A stretch of 45,585 bases of DNA, taken from assembly GCA_018650185.1 (NCBI GenBank), contig JABIGL010000126.1, forward strand, positions 1 through 45,585, read 5' to 3'. The notes under the pieces were generated by a model. It searched no databases, was not told where the DNA came from, and saw only the letters and a list, made by a program, of their open reading frames with translations. Numbering within the stretch: position 1 is the stretch's first letter; each line of letters opens with the position of its first letter. The DNA is from Chloroflexota bacterium. GTDB taxonomy: Bacteria; Chloroflexota; Dehalococcoidia; Lucifugimonadales; Lucifugimonadaceae. The translations under genes and the position numbers were made by a program. Shown in pieces: positions 1 through 8,840 of this stretch.

Positions 1-4
1 AACC

Positions 5-970
5 ATGACCACATCTGAAATTCAGCCGATGAACGGCGCAGCAAACGCAGGCGTAGAGCCTACGATCACCGTCGACAGTGTCTCCAAGTGGTTCGGCGAT
101 GTGGTATCGGTCAACGATGTTTCGCTCGAAGTCCGGCCCGGCCTGACGGGACTCCTCGGTCCCAACGGCGCAGGAAAGACAACCCTACTCCGGATGATCT
201 GTGGACTCACACGCCCATCCGGTGGCGAGATCAGAGTTCTGGGTGAACCGGTCCGGAACAACTCGGAGCTGTATCGGCGTATCGGCGTGATGCCGGAGCA
301 TCAGTCGACCTACGACTTCATGACCGGCCGAAAGTTCGTTGAACTGAATGCCAGATTACAGGGTGTGCCGGACATCCGTGACGCGGCCAACAGGGCTATC
401 GAACAGGTAGATATGATGGCCGCCGCCGATCGACGAATCGGCGCCTACTCCCGTGGCATGAAGCAACGGATGCGTCTCGCCTCCATCATGGTCCACGATC
501 CAGAGATCCTCCTCCTGGATGAACCGCTCAGCGGCACGGACCCACGTCAGCGGATCGAGTTTCAGGAACTGGTGTCCCGACTCGCCTCTGAAGGACGGAC
601 CATTATGATCTCCTCCCACATCCTGGAAGAGGTGGAGGCCGTCGCAGATCGAATTCTGCTGCTCGTCTACGGCAAGCTTGCCGCTTCGGGTGACTATCAC
701 GTCATTCGTCAGAAGTTGAGTGAGCGGCCTTACGTGGTCCGGGTAGGTGCCTCAGACATACGCACACTGGCGGCCGGCCTGATATCCGAGCCGTCGGTCG
801 AGTCGATCTCCATGGACGGAGAGGGCCACATACAGGTCCTGAGCAGGAGTGTCCGGGAGCTGCAGTTGGCGATCCCGAAAAAGGCGCAGGAGCTTGGTAT
901 TCGTTTGACCCGGGTGGATCCGTTGGATGACTCCCTGGAAAGCGTCTTCACCTACCTGGCGGATCGGTAA
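5..970 (+). CDS. ABC transporter ATP-binding protein
   Basis: This is the ATPase subunit of an ABC exporter, hydrolysing ATP at the inner face of the membrane to drive the permease encoded immediately downstream. The 321-residue protein shows a Walker A motif GPNGAGKTT at residues 52-60, a signature region YSRGMKQ near 148-154, Walker B ILLLDEP from about 168 and the switch histidine in SSH near 205. The signature has SRGMKQ rather than LSGGQ, as is usual in ABC-2 type (CcmA-like) ATPases. A C-terminal extension of about 90 residues follows the nucleotide-binding domain, also typical of that group. Only four bases precede the ATG in this window, so the ribosome binding site cannot be judged. 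Substrate unknown. Confidence 0.93.
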   Translation: MTTSEIQPMNGAANAGVEPTITVDSVSKWFGDVVSVNDVSLEVRPGLTGLLGPNGAGKTTLLRMICGLTRPSGGEIRVLGEPVRNNSELYRRIGVMPEHQSTYDFMTGRKFVELNARLQGVPDIRDAANRAIEQVDMMAAADRRIGAYSRGMKQRMRLASIMVHDPEILLLDEPLSGTDPRQRIEFQELVSRLASEGRTIMISSHILEEVEAVADRILLLVYGKLAASGDYHVIRQKLSERPYVVRVGASDIRTLAAGLISEPSVESISMDGEGHIQVLSRSVRELQLAIPKKAQELGIRLTRVDPLDDSLESVFTYLADR

Positions 971-975
971 CGACC

Positions 976-1698
976 ATGCTGACTATCTACAAACTCTCAC
1001 TATCCCAGATGCTGCGGCCCCGCAGACTGCTCATCCTCCTGCTGGTGGCTGCGGTGCCAATAGCGCTGTCCATCATCGCCGCGATCATCCCGCCCGAGGG
1101 CGAGGATGTTCTCGATTTCCGAGACGACGTGTTGATGCGTCCACTGGTGATCTCGGCGGTGCTCCCGATTATCACCGTGGTACTGGCAACGGCATCACTG
1201 GGGCACGAGCTCGAAGACCAGACGATGACCTATCTCTACCTCAAGCCCATACCGCGCTGGGGCATCGTCGTTCCCAAGATACTGGCGACGATAACCGTGG
1301 CCGGGTCCGTTGTGGTTGGCAGCGGTATTCTGACGATGGTGATCCTGCCCGAAGCCTCGGTGAACGCCACACTTTCCGCCGCCGCTGGTCTCGCAGTAGG
1401 CGTGTTGGCATACACAACCATCTTCACCTGGGCCGGACTTATGACGAGCCACGCATTGGCCCTGGGCCTGGTTTACGTCTTTGTATGGGAGGCGGCGATC
1501 GTCGGTTTCCTGCAGGGTGTTCGATGGCTCAGCATCCGACACTACACCGAGGCCACAATTCACGGCTTCGACGAAGTCCAGTTCGACGGTGATTCCGCAA
1601 TCCTGAGCCTCTCGCAGGCGCTCCCCGCGGCAGCCATAGTTGTCGTCTTTTTCGCGGCCTTAACGATACGACGCCTAAAACGCATGGACGTGGCCTAG
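976..1698 (+). CDS. ABC-2 type transporter permease
   Basis: This 240-residue membrane protein starts five bases after the ATPase stop codon, so the two form one operon and very likely one exporter. Hydrophobic segments lie near residues 17-37, 55-75, 100-125, 130-152, 155-175 and 212-230, consistent with the six-helix ABC-2 permease fold. The charged stretch between the first two helices and the motif LEDQTMTYLYLKPIPR after the second resemble the conserved cytosolic loop of ABC-2 permeases. Nothing in the sequence identifies the cargo. Confidence 0.85.
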   Translation: MLTIYKLSLSQMLRPRRLLILLLVAAVPIALSIIAAIIPPEGEDVLDFRDDVLMRPLVISAVLPIITVVLATASLGHELEDQTMTYLYLKPIPRWGIVVPKILATITVAGSVVVGSGILTMVILPEASVNATLSAAAGLAVGVLAYTTIFTWAGLMTSHALALGLVYVFVWEAAIVGFLQGVRWLSIRHYTEATIHGFDEVQFDGDSAILSLSQALPAAAIVVVFFAALTIRRLKRMDVA

Positions 1699-1718
1699 AG
1701 CGTCGGGGCAACTGCCCC

Positions 1719-2759
1719 CTACCAGTCAGGCTCCTCGTCGTCTTGATCGGTCGCCGTGATGCGTTCCTGCGAGGTACCGTCACGTCGCATCGAGAAAATG
1801 TCCGAATCGCCATCGCTGTTAGACACAAACACGATCCGGTTCCCATCCGGCGAGAACCTCGGCGTCGTCTCGATGGAGTTGTTCGTCGTCAACCGTTGAG
1901 GGTCATCGCCGCCCGTCGAGATCAGGAATATCTCCGGCGTCCCTTCACCCTCACGCTCAGACACGAACACCAGGTTTTTGCTATCTGGTGCCCAGTCAAA
2001 ATCGAAGTCGGCCCCGGACTTACGTGAAAGATTCCGTTCTTCCTGGCCGTCCTCGTTCATCACGTAAATTTCGGGTGCATCGGAATCACGCGTAGATATG
2101 AATGCTATTAGTTTGCCGTCTGGTGAATATTTCGGAGAGAAGTCAGCGTTCTCGGTTAGTTGTACCTCATCGACACCACCCGGGTTTTTACGATGGATAC
2201 CTTCCCGCTCTCCTCCATCAACAGAGAACACGATCCACTCGCCATCCGGAGACCAACTGCCCAGGGACTGCGGGGCATCGATGGTTGAAAGCCTGAACTG
2301 CTGGTTGAGCAACAGATCCTTCACGTATATGAAGTCTTTACCCTCATGATCGGATACGTACGCAATCCGATTGCCGTCCGGCCCCCACGAAAAATCCTTG
2401 CGCTCTCCATCTCCACCAACGGCCACCTGCTCCGACTCACCCTCCGCGTCCATGATGTAAAGCTCAAAATCGTCACCGCGATCTGAGAGGAAAGCGATTT
2501 TGTCACGTTTGGGAGACCACTTCGGATTCTTCTCCGTTGCGGACGTGTTGGTAAGCCGCTGCACCTCGCCGCCGGAGGTGGCAACGGTGTAGATGTCGGG
2601 GTTGTCGCTATCGCGCTCTGACGTGAACACGAGGTCGTTACTGCTGCTCCCCGTGGAGCAAGCGACCAGCGTCATCGCCATGGCGCCCCCCGCTATGAAT
2701 GCCATCATCACCCGGGAAATCAGGCTGCGAGGCCGGAGAAGGAACACGGACCGTCTCAT
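1719..2759 (-). CDS. TolB-like beta-propeller lipoprotein
   Basis: The 346-residue product begins with a basic, hydrophobic signal region and a lipobox LVAC ending at Cys34, so it is probably an exported lipoprotein. The rest consists of repeated blades carrying variants of SPDGxxIxFxS and WSPDG, the signature of PD40 / TolB-type beta-propellers; at least six repeats can be counted by eye. Such domains bind proteins or peptides, or act as dipeptidyl peptidase propellers, but no hydrolase domain follows here. It sits 14 bases downstream of the membrane protein gene on the same strand and has GGGAG about nine bases before its ATG, so the two are probably co-transcribed. Function beyond a surface-exposed propeller is unknown. 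Confidence 0.85.
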   Translation of the reverse strand: MRRSVFLLRPRSLISRVMMAFIAGGAMAMTLVACSTGSSSNDLVFTSERDSDNPDIYTVATSGGEVQRLTNTSATEKNPKWSPKRDKIAFLSDRGDDFELYIMDAEGESEQVAVGGDGERKDFSWGPDGNRIAYVSDHEGKDFIYVKDLLLNQQFRLSTIDAPQSLGSWSPDGEWIVFSVDGGEREGIHRKNPGGVDEVQLTENADFSPKYSPDGKLIAFISTRDSDAPEIYVMNEDGQEERNLSRKSGADFDFDWAPDSKNLVFVSEREGEGTPEIFLISTGGDDPQRLTTNNSIETTPRFSPDGNRIVFVSNSDGDSDIFSMRRDGTSQERITATDQDDEEPDW

Positions 2760-2773
2760 CTATTGTTCTCCCA

Positions 2774-3496
2774 CTAGTCCGTCGCCGCGTCAGCCGCGGC
2801 GTCATCGGAACGGTCGCCGCCAAACAGGCGCGACACAATTGATGCCTCTCCGATGACGGCGATAACCGCACCGAACCAGGCGATGTAGTAACCAAATAAG
2901 AGGGACTTGCTCGGGAAGATGATCAACGCGCTGTCGTCTATGACTGGCGGCTCATCAAATACCGTCGGCCACACAAACGCCGTAGTGATAGCGCCCATCA
3001 CTGCTATCAAGCCGCCGATACGAACACGCCAGAACATCGCCGTTACACCGGCAAGGAGCATCAGGAAGAGCACCGACACGAATGTGGGCATGTGGTGTCC
3101 GGGACCTGCCAGTTGGTACAGAGAATTGTGTGCACCATCAATCTCACCGGTCGTTACATCGATGTACTCAAACCGGGCGTAAGGCATCAGCACTGAAAGC
3201 AAGATCAAACCGCCAGCCGCTAGCGCCAGCCATGACGTGTTACGGGCAGCGGCCAGAAATATGGGAACCAGTGAGGCGATCAGGAAAAAAGGTTGGAACG
3301 CCGTCTCCGCCGTTATCTGACGGACGATAGCCAATGCGAACGAAGAGTCATACAGGTCCGCCTGGTCTGAATACAGGACAGCAGAGAAGAGTAGCCCGAC
3401 GACTACGACCACAGCGGAGACGATGATCTTCGCCATGGGGGTGTCGAACGACCCGGATGGGCTGCTGTTGTTGGTTACGGGAACGTCGGAAGTCAT
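2774..3496 (-). CDS. Polytopic membrane protein, function unknown
   Basis: I do not recognise a family. The 240-residue protein has a short polar N-terminus, then hydrophobic stretches near residues 25-42, 72-85, 88-108, 135-158, 162-182 and 198-220, suggesting six membrane spans. A loop between spans contains GPGHH, and the C-terminus is acidic (DDAAADAATD). It is the first gene of a unit with the TolB-like lipoprotein downstream. The upstream region of about 270 bases separates it from the divergent monooxygenase gene and presumably holds both promoters; I could not identify a convincing -35/-10 pair there. Confidence 0.7.
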   Translation of the reverse strand: MTSDVPVTNNSSPSGSFDTPMAKIIVSAVVVVVGLLFSAVLYSDQADLYDSSFALAIVRQITAETAFQPFFLIASLVPIFLAAARNTSWLALAAGGLILLSVLMPYARFEYIDVTTGEIDGAHNSLYQLAGPGHHMPTFVSVLFLMLLAGVTAMFWRVRIGGLIAVMGAITTAFVWPTVFDEPPVIDDSALIIFPSKSLLFGYYIAWFGAVIAVIGEASIVSRLFGGDRSDDAAADAATD

Positions 3497-3782
3497 GGTG
3501 ATTTTTTATGTTCTAGTGCATGCCCTGGGCATATGTGACGGCACTCGCCTACGCGAATCCTAGTAACTCGGCAACTTAAGACGCACGCCGCGGGCGCGAC
3601 GAGTTACGACCATTTCACACGGTTCCGTTTAGGCGCACGAACGGTATTTCTTCTCCTCTACGTCCTCAGTCACCCGATTTCGTGACACGGCCGGAGTCGC
3701 CCACACACGCTCGGGAGGTGCTACGCTTCGCCATCGTCAGCTATATGGCTGAAATCATTCCGCGATGGAGGAAATCAGGGCC

Positions 3783-4961
3783 TTGAAGTTCGCATTTTTC
3801 ATGATGCCGCTGCACCTGCCGACAGAAGCTCCGGCACTGGCGTTTGATCGCGACCTGGATCTACTTCAGTACGCCGAGCAACTTGGCTACGACGAGTTCT
3901 TTGTCGGGGAGCACCACACCGCTGCATGGGAGAACATCCCGGCCCCGGACATGTTCCTCGCCAAAGCCAGCGGACTGACCAGTGTCATCAAGCTCGGTAC
4001 GGCCGTCGTAAGCGCCCCCTTCCACCACCCATTTGAGCTGGCCGAACGTTTCGCCTTCCTGGACCACCTGTCCAAAGGGCGCGTTATTCTCGGGCTGGGA
4101 CCTTGTGGCCTTCCCCCCGACGCCAAGCTGTTCAACATACCTCCGGCGAGGCTAAGGCCAATGCTGGAGGAGTCGCTGGACATCATCGTCAAGCTCCTGG
4201 AGTCACCTGATCCGATCGACTACGACGGCCAGTTCTGGAAGCTCCGCGGGATGGCCTTGCAACTCCGCTCATACCAGCAGCCACGCCTGAAACTGGCGAT
4301 GGCGACCTCCGGCAGTACCGGGTCGCTGGATCTTGCCGGTAAGTACGGGATGATGACGTTCTCACCCTCCGCACAGGCACCGCCACCTGCGTTGCCGTTC
4401 CGGGAGCACTATCCGCGCCTGAAGGCTACCGCCGAAGAGCACGGCTACACCGTTGAACGGGAAGATACTCGTCTCGCCACATACGTCTACCTTGCTGACA
4501 CACGTGAGCAGGCCTGGGCAGACGTGGAGGAGGCCATTCAGCGCGATGTGCACGATTACTTCTTCACTATTAACACCCGGAGCGGATGGGAAGAGTCACC
4601 GGAGCAGCCGGACGAGGATATAACCCCGGAATTCGTCGCCAAACAACGGCGCTGGATCATCGGCACACCGGACGACGCCATTGAGCAACTTGAGGCGCTG
4701 GATGAAGAAGTCGGCGGTCTTGGTGGCGTGATGATCACCACCCATGAGTGGGTCCCGCACGAGAAGAGCCGCTACTCGATGGAGTTGTTCGCCCGATACG
4801 TGATGCCGCACTTCCGTGGTCACACAGCCGACCTGAGGCGAGAGTGGAAGCGGACGCAGGACGCACGAAAGGCCGGGACATTACCGGTCGTGTTGGGCCG
4901 AGACTTGAAAGACGAGTTCCCACAGGGCGGCGACAGAACCAACCTGGATATGCACATCTAA
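3783..4961 (+). CDS. Luciferase-like (LLM class) flavin-dependent monooxygenase
   Basis: A member of the bacterial luciferase-like TIM-barrel family, which uses reduced FMN or F420 with O2 to oxidise organic substrates. The start MKFAFFMMPLHLP, the segment GYDEFFVGEHHT and the run IKLGTAVVSAPFHHP are typical of the limonene-monooxygenase-like branch. An ATG at 3765 lies in frame, but it lacks a ribosome binding site and family proteins begin at the KFAFF strand. A TTG at 3783, preceded by GGAGG twelve bases and AGGG two bases upstream, gives a 392-residue protein and is preferred with moderate confidence. Substrate unknown; four unlinked paralogues of this superfamily occur in the window. Confidence 0.85.
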   Translation: MKFAFFMMPLHLPTEAPALAFDRDLDLLQYAEQLGYDEFFVGEHHTAAWENIPAPDMFLAKASGLTSVIKLGTAVVSAPFHHPFELAERFAFLDHLSKGRVILGLGPCGLPPDAKLFNIPPARLRPMLEESLDIIVKLLESPDPIDYDGQFWKLRGMALQLRSYQQPRLKLAMATSGSTGSLDLAGKYGMMTFSPSAQAPPPALPFREHYPRLKATAEEHGYTVEREDTRLATYVYLADTREQAWADVEEAIQRDVHDYFFTINTRSGWEESPEQPDEDITPEFVAKQRRWIIGTPDDAIEQLEALDEEVGGLGGVMITTHEWVPHEKSRYSMELFARYVMPHFRGHTADLRREWKRTQDARKAGTLPVVLGRDLKDEFPQGGDRTNLDMHI

Positions 4962-4988
4962 ACGCGGGACGAGAAGACGAACGAGGAT

Positions 4989-5027
4989 CCCCTCTTTCAG
5001 CGGGAGAGGATCAGGGTGAGGGAGAAG
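4989..5027 (+). repeat. Dispersed palindromic repeat, copy 1
   Basis: A hairpin of CCCCTCTTTC and GGGAGAGG type followed by the tail GGGTGAGGGAGAAG. The tail matches the ends of the DUF559-bearing element at 30940-31372, including the GAGAAG extension that most other copies lack, so this may be a solo end of that element. Confidence 0.8.
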
Positions 5028-5079
5028 TTTATTCGTCTGTTCACCCACATTAGGCAAGTAATCAGGACAGGAACCCAAC

Positions 5080-6441
5080 ATGCCATCACTGCAATCGCTT
5101 CTAGACCAGGTCGACACGGCAACTAACGAAATCGTTGAACTTCACCAATCGCTGGTCAGGATTCCAACCGTAAACACCGGGTTCATGCCCACAGGTGACG
5201 AGACGAAAGTCGCTGAACACATCAAGGACTGGCTCGCCGGAGAGGGTATCGAGTCACAACTTCTTGCGCGAGATCCGGGACGAGACAACATCATCTCCGT
5301 GATGCCGGGTGCCGATCACGACAAGACACGCCTGATGTTTATGTCACACACAGACGTGGTGCCTGTGGAGGATTGGGACAAGTGGCGCTTCGAACCGTTT
5401 TCCGCCGAAATATCAGGCGGACGGGTCTACGGACGTGGTGCTTCTGACTGCAAAGCCCTCCTGGCCAGCCAGCTAATGGCGATGGCGATCATGAAACGCA
5501 ATGATGTCAGGCTCTCCCACGGCCTTCGTCTTGTAAGCGGAGCAGACGAAGAACACGGCGGACGTTGGGGATTCGGCTGGCTGGCCGACAACCACCCGGA
5601 GACGCTGGAGTCCGAGTTCGCCGTCAACGAGGGCGGTGGGACACCGGTCGAGACCGGAAACAGCCTGGCCTATTTGCTGGGTACTGGCGAGAAGGGCCGG
5701 ATGGAGGTCCACATCCGGTTCAAGGGCGTGAGCGCCCACGCATCGGTCGCATGGACAGGCGTCAACTCCAGCTATTCGCTGGCGAAGGCATTGGGCGCGA
5801 TTGAGGCTTACGAGCCGGAGCTTGATACCTCCCTCGAGTTCTTTAACCACCTCAGTACATTCGCCATCGAGGACCGGCCAACCCCAGCAAATATCGATTC
5901 GATCATTGCGCAGGCTAACGAGACCAATCCGCGGCTGGGAACAATCCTCCGGGCACTATCCCGTATGACCCTCACGCCGACCATGATTAACGGCGGTATC
6001 AAGTCCAACAGCGTGCCGGAGGTGTTTGAACTCACATGTGATGTTCGTACCCTCCCGTTCCAGACTGAAGAGTATGTACGGGGTGAGTTGGACAAAATTC
6101 TGGACGATATCGAGGGCGCGGAGTACGACATCGACTACATGTCCGTGCCGAACGAATCGTCGTTTGAGACCGAGCTTGCTGAGGCGATCAAGCGTGCGCA
6201 GGCGTTGGCGGTATCACGGGACGATATCCAGTGGGTCCCCGCAGTGAGCAATGGCTTCACAGACTCCCGGTTCACCAGAAACCTGGGAATCGTGACTTAT
6301 GGCTTCAACGGCGTTCATCCAGACGACGACCCAACCCTCTCAAGGGCCCACGGCACGGACGAGTCCGTAGGCATAGCCTCACTGGTCTCAGCAACGAAAT
6401 GCATGATCGCCCTGGCCTACGACACCTGCGGGGGAAGCTAA
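5080..6441 (+). CDS. M20 family metallopeptidase / amidohydrolase
   Basis: A 453-residue di-zinc hydrolase of the ArgE/DapE/CPG2 (M20) family, which cleaves amide bonds in peptides or acylated amino acids in the cytoplasm. The first metal site is MSHTDVVP (His90, Asp92); the bridging aspartate lies in GRGASDCK; the catalytic glutamate pair is in SGADEEHGG; a downstream ligand is in the C-terminal segment with FNGVHPDDDP and the final His in SRAHGTDE. A lid/dimerisation domain with KGVSAHAS follows the usual layout. The ATG at 5080 is preceded by CAGGA. Substrate class cannot be deduced from sequence alone. Confidence 0.9.
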   Translation: MPSLQSLLDQVDTATNEIVELHQSLVRIPTVNTGFMPTGDETKVAEHIKDWLAGEGIESQLLARDPGRDNIISVMPGADHDKTRLMFMSHTDVVPVEDWDKWRFEPFSAEISGGRVYGRGASDCKALLASQLMAMAIMKRNDVRLSHGLRLVSGADEEHGGRWGFGWLADNHPETLESEFAVNEGGGTPVETGNSLAYLLGTGEKGRMEVHIRFKGVSAHASVAWTGVNSSYSLAKALGAIEAYEPELDTSLEFFNHLSTFAIEDRPTPANIDSIIAQANETNPRLGTILRALSRMTLTPTMINGGIKSNSVPEVFELTCDVRTLPFQTEEYVRGELDKILDDIEGAEYDIDYMSVPNESSFETELAEAIKRAQALAVSRDDIQWVPAVSNGFTDSRFTRNLGIVTYGFNGVHPDDDPTLSRAHGTDESVGIASLVSATKCMIALAYDTCGGS

Positions 6442-6448
6442 AGCATTG

Positions 6449-6501
6449 CCTCCTCCCTGCGAGGGAGGAGGGCCTGTCCTGGGACTCTCGAAGGGTCCGT
6501 C
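6449..6501. repeat. Intergenic palindrome plus CTCTCGAAGGG repeat
   Basis: A 10-bp stem (CCTCCTCCCT with AGGGAGGAGG, 6449-6472) is followed directly by a copy of the second dispersed repeat, with core GACTCTCGAAGGGTCC. The same neighbouring arrangement of a G/C palindrome and this core occurs near 8700-8800, 12990-13076 and 44861-44934. Confidence 0.7.
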
Positions 6502-6536
6502 GCCCAACAACGCATCCCCGCTCCTGAAAAAATCAC

Positions 6537-7727
6537 ATGACCGACACATACCGTCACCTAGTCATCGGACGCGGCATCATGGGTGCCGCCGCGGCCATGC
6601 ACCTCGCAGCGGACTCCGACAGCGTCGCCGTACTCGGTCCGACAGAAGCCATGGCGACGGCCGACCACGCCGTCCCGAAAGCCAGTCACCACGACCAGGG
6701 ACGCAACGCCCATTCACTAGACGAAGACCCGGTCTGGGCCGAGCTGGGCGCAACATCGGTAGCACGATACCGGGAGCTGGAACAAAGCACCGGAATTCGC
6801 TTTTTCGAAGAGATCGGCTACGTCCGAATCCACCACGACGCCGATTACGTCACGCGCTCCGCCGACCACGCCGAGCAGTTCACGGGCGACCGACCGCAAG
6901 TTATGTCCGGAACGGAAGCAAACGAACGCTTCCACTTCTTCCACTTCGAGCCGACCGAGACCGTCGGCTACCAGTCGCCCGACGCCGGTCGGATCAACCC
7001 GCGTGACTACGTAGCAGCGATGAGCGCGAAGGCGTCTCAGTTGGGCGCTGAGGTGATCGATGATCACGCCGTAGAGATGTCGGTCCGTGGTGATGGAGTT
7101 GCAGTGCAAACGGCGGGTGGCAAATCCATTAAGGCCGAACGCGTCCTTGTCGCTACCGGTGCATACGCGACATTCGACCAATTGCTCCCGATACTCGTCC
7201 CGCTCCACGTCCGTGGCCGCACCATCGTCATGGTGCCGGTCGACGATGCCACGCTGGCCGAACTGCACGGAATGCCAAGCGTCGGCTGCCACCCCGGCGG
7301 CGACCGGGTCCGGACCTACTGGCACCCACCCGTCAAATACCCGGACGGTCGCACCTATCTCAAGATAGGCGGCGGTCCTGAAGGCCCGCAGCGTATTGCC
7401 ACGTTGAACGGGCTAAACGAGTGGCTAAACTCGGAAGGCGACCCGGCGATGGCGGACGCCTACCGGGAAGAACTGCACCGCATGATGCCGAGCCTGGACC
7501 TCTCGGACACCATCACTGCCGCCTGCGTAACAAGCGAAACACACTCATTACGACCCTACGCCCAAGCGGTTCATGACGGAAAAATAGTCGTCCTCACCGG
7601 CGGCAACGGCCACGGAGCAAAAGCAGCAGACGCCCTCGGAGAGATAGGCGCATCGCTCATGCTGGATAAGCCCTGGCCCGGCCACACCACTCCGGCCCAG
7701 TTCGCTCTGCCAACCGCAGCACGGTAG
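6537..7727 (+). CDS. FAD-dependent oxidoreductase, sarcosine-oxidase-like (DAO family)
   Basis: A 396-residue flavoprotein of the D-amino acid oxidase fold. The dinucleotide-binding motif VIGRGIMGAAAAMHLA is at the N-terminus, the motif SHHDQGRNAH follows where monomeric sarcosine and N-methyltryptophan oxidases contact FAD, and the C-terminal GGNGHGAKAADALGE closes the FAD site. These enzymes oxidise secondary or N-methylated amines to imines. It does not carry the GCVT-type domain of dimethylglycine dehydrogenases. It follows an M20 hydrolase on the same strand but a repeat separates them, so co-transcription is uncertain. Confidence 0.85.
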   Translation: MTDTYRHLVIGRGIMGAAAAMHLAADSDSVAVLGPTEAMATADHAVPKASHHDQGRNAHSLDEDPVWAELGATSVARYRELEQSTGIRFFEEIGYVRIHHDADYVTRSADHAEQFTGDRPQVMSGTEANERFHFFHFEPTETVGYQSPDAGRINPRDYVAAMSAKASQLGAEVIDDHAVEMSVRGDGVAVQTAGGKSIKAERVLVATGAYATFDQLLPILVPLHVRGRTIVMVPVDDATLAELHGMPSVGCHPGGDRVRTYWHPPVKYPDGRTYLKIGGGPEGPQRIATLNGLNEWLNSEGDPAMADAYREELHRMMPSLDLSDTITAACVTSETHSLRPYAQAVHDGKIVVLTGGNGHGAKAADALGEIGASLMLDKPWPGHTTPAQFALPTAAR

Positions 7728-7775
7728 GTGAGATTTCCTTAACCGGTGGAAGAAGGTTCGGCCCCCACGACTCCG

Positions 7776-7804
7776 TCATTCCCGAGTAGTCGGGAATCCA
7801 GGGA
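7776..7804. repeat. Dispersed repeat with TTCCCGA..TCGGGAA palindrome
   Basis: A palindrome centred on ATTCCCGAGTAGTCGGGAAT lies between two convergent genes. A second, inverted copy is present at 25088-25117. This kind of intergenic repeat may serve as a convergent terminator; no T-run is visible. Confidence 0.65.
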
Positions 7805-7812
7805 CGGTGTGT

Positions 7813-8607
7813 TTACCCGTCCACGTCCTTGCCATCGCCCAGCTTCCAATCTTCCGCTCGGCCAGTGGGCGCATAGCCAAGCAGCTCCTTCGCCGGATCT
7901 GTGGACCGCCAGCGGAAATCGTTCTCGGAGATAGCGTCAAAAATCCCGAACTTCATGTCATCCGGCGCGCTCAAAAGCCTGTCCACCATCTGGACGGCGT
8001 CCGCATGTGACAGGAAGCCCGGATAGTGGCCGCGTGCCTCCGGGTGATCGCTCGGCAGCAGCGCACCACAGCGCATCGCCAGCATCGACATTCCGTAAAG
8101 GTCGGCCCACAGTCGACACAGGTTCTCGCCGAAAAGCTTGCACACGGAGTACGGCTCAAGTGGGCGTGGCTCCCAGGTGTAATCCACGTACTCCCACGTT
8201 TCGGGAACGTCCGCGTAATCGCCCCGCCACATCGCACCGTACGGCTTTGACTCGTCACGCTGCCAGCCCATCATGGTCGACCCAGCCGACATGAAAACGA
8301 CCCGCTTTGCGCCCGCTTCCTGCGCAGCACGGAACACGTTCAACGTCCCCTGCGCTGTGAGCGACATCTGCAACTCCCAGCTATCGGTCGTACCGCCTGT
8401 ACCCGCTGCAAGGTGGAGGACCGTATCGATCCCCTCAAACGCCGGCTTGATGGCCTCGGCGTCCGTGATAGAAGCGGCAGTGTGCGGAATGCCTCCAACC
8501 GGACGGCGACTCAATCCGGAGAATTCGTACTTATCGGACAAACCATCCAGCACAAGCCCACCGATAAGACCGCTAGCGCCGGTTATAAGGACCTTTTTGT
8601 TAGGCAT
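7813..8607 (-). CDS. NAD-dependent epimerase/dehydratase (extended SDR)
   Basis: A 264-residue Rossmann-fold enzyme starting MPNKKVLITGASGLIGG, with the extended-SDR glycine motif GASGLIG and the catalytic pair in EPYSVCKLFGE (Tyr-x-x-x-Lys). A serine in VVFMSAGST is placed as the third catalytic residue. Such proteins epimerise, dehydrate or oxidise sugars, often nucleotide-activated. It is closely similar to the next minus-strand gene (8841-9689), with which it shares the order of all motifs and the C-terminal segment around DAVQMVDRLLSAPDD; the two are probably a duplicated pair although a repeat cluster lies between them. Confidence 0.88.
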   Translation of the reverse strand: MPNKKVLITGASGLIGGLVLDGLSDKYEFSGLSRRPVGGIPHTAASITDAEAIKPAFEGIDTVLHLAAGTGGTTDSWELQMSLTAQGTLNVFRAAQEAGAKRVVFMSAGSTMMGWQRDESKPYGAMWRGDYADVPETWEYVDYTWEPRPLEPYSVCKLFGENLCRLWADLYGMSMLAMRCGALLPSDHPEARGHYPGFLSHADAVQMVDRLLSAPDDMKFGIFDAISENDFRWRSTDPAKELLGYAPTGRAEDWKLGDGKDVDG

Positions 8608-8698
8608 GTGTACAACTCCGGAGTTCGATTACGAATCGAGTTATTTATGTTTTACGGACGTACTGCCATGCGCCCCACGCCGTCGTCGGAATGTTTGC

Positions 8699-8803
8699 TC
8701 CCTCTCCCCGCCGCGGGAGAGGGTTGGGGTGAGGGGGGCGAGGCCGTAGGCCGAGAGTCGATAACGCGTTTGACGGACCCTTCGAGAGCCTCAGGGTGGG
8801 TTT
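8699..8803. repeat. Dispersed palindromic repeat copy plus CTTCGAGAGCC repeat
   Basis: Positions 8699-8738 carry the CCCTCTCCC / GGGAGAGGG palindrome with the tail TTGGGGTGAGGGG; positions 8772-8803 carry the second repeat family core CCCTTCGAGAGCCTCAGGG. Both fill the gap between two similar SDR genes, which has no other recognisable content. Confidence 0.8.
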
Positions 8804-8840
8804 GGACCGAGGGTCCGTCGGATCGTTCCGGCCCGCGTGA

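Noticed and set aside
6717-7325. 202-codon open frame opposite the FAD oxidoreductase
   Set aside because: Shadow of a high-GC gene; it has no motif and covers the conserved flavoprotein.
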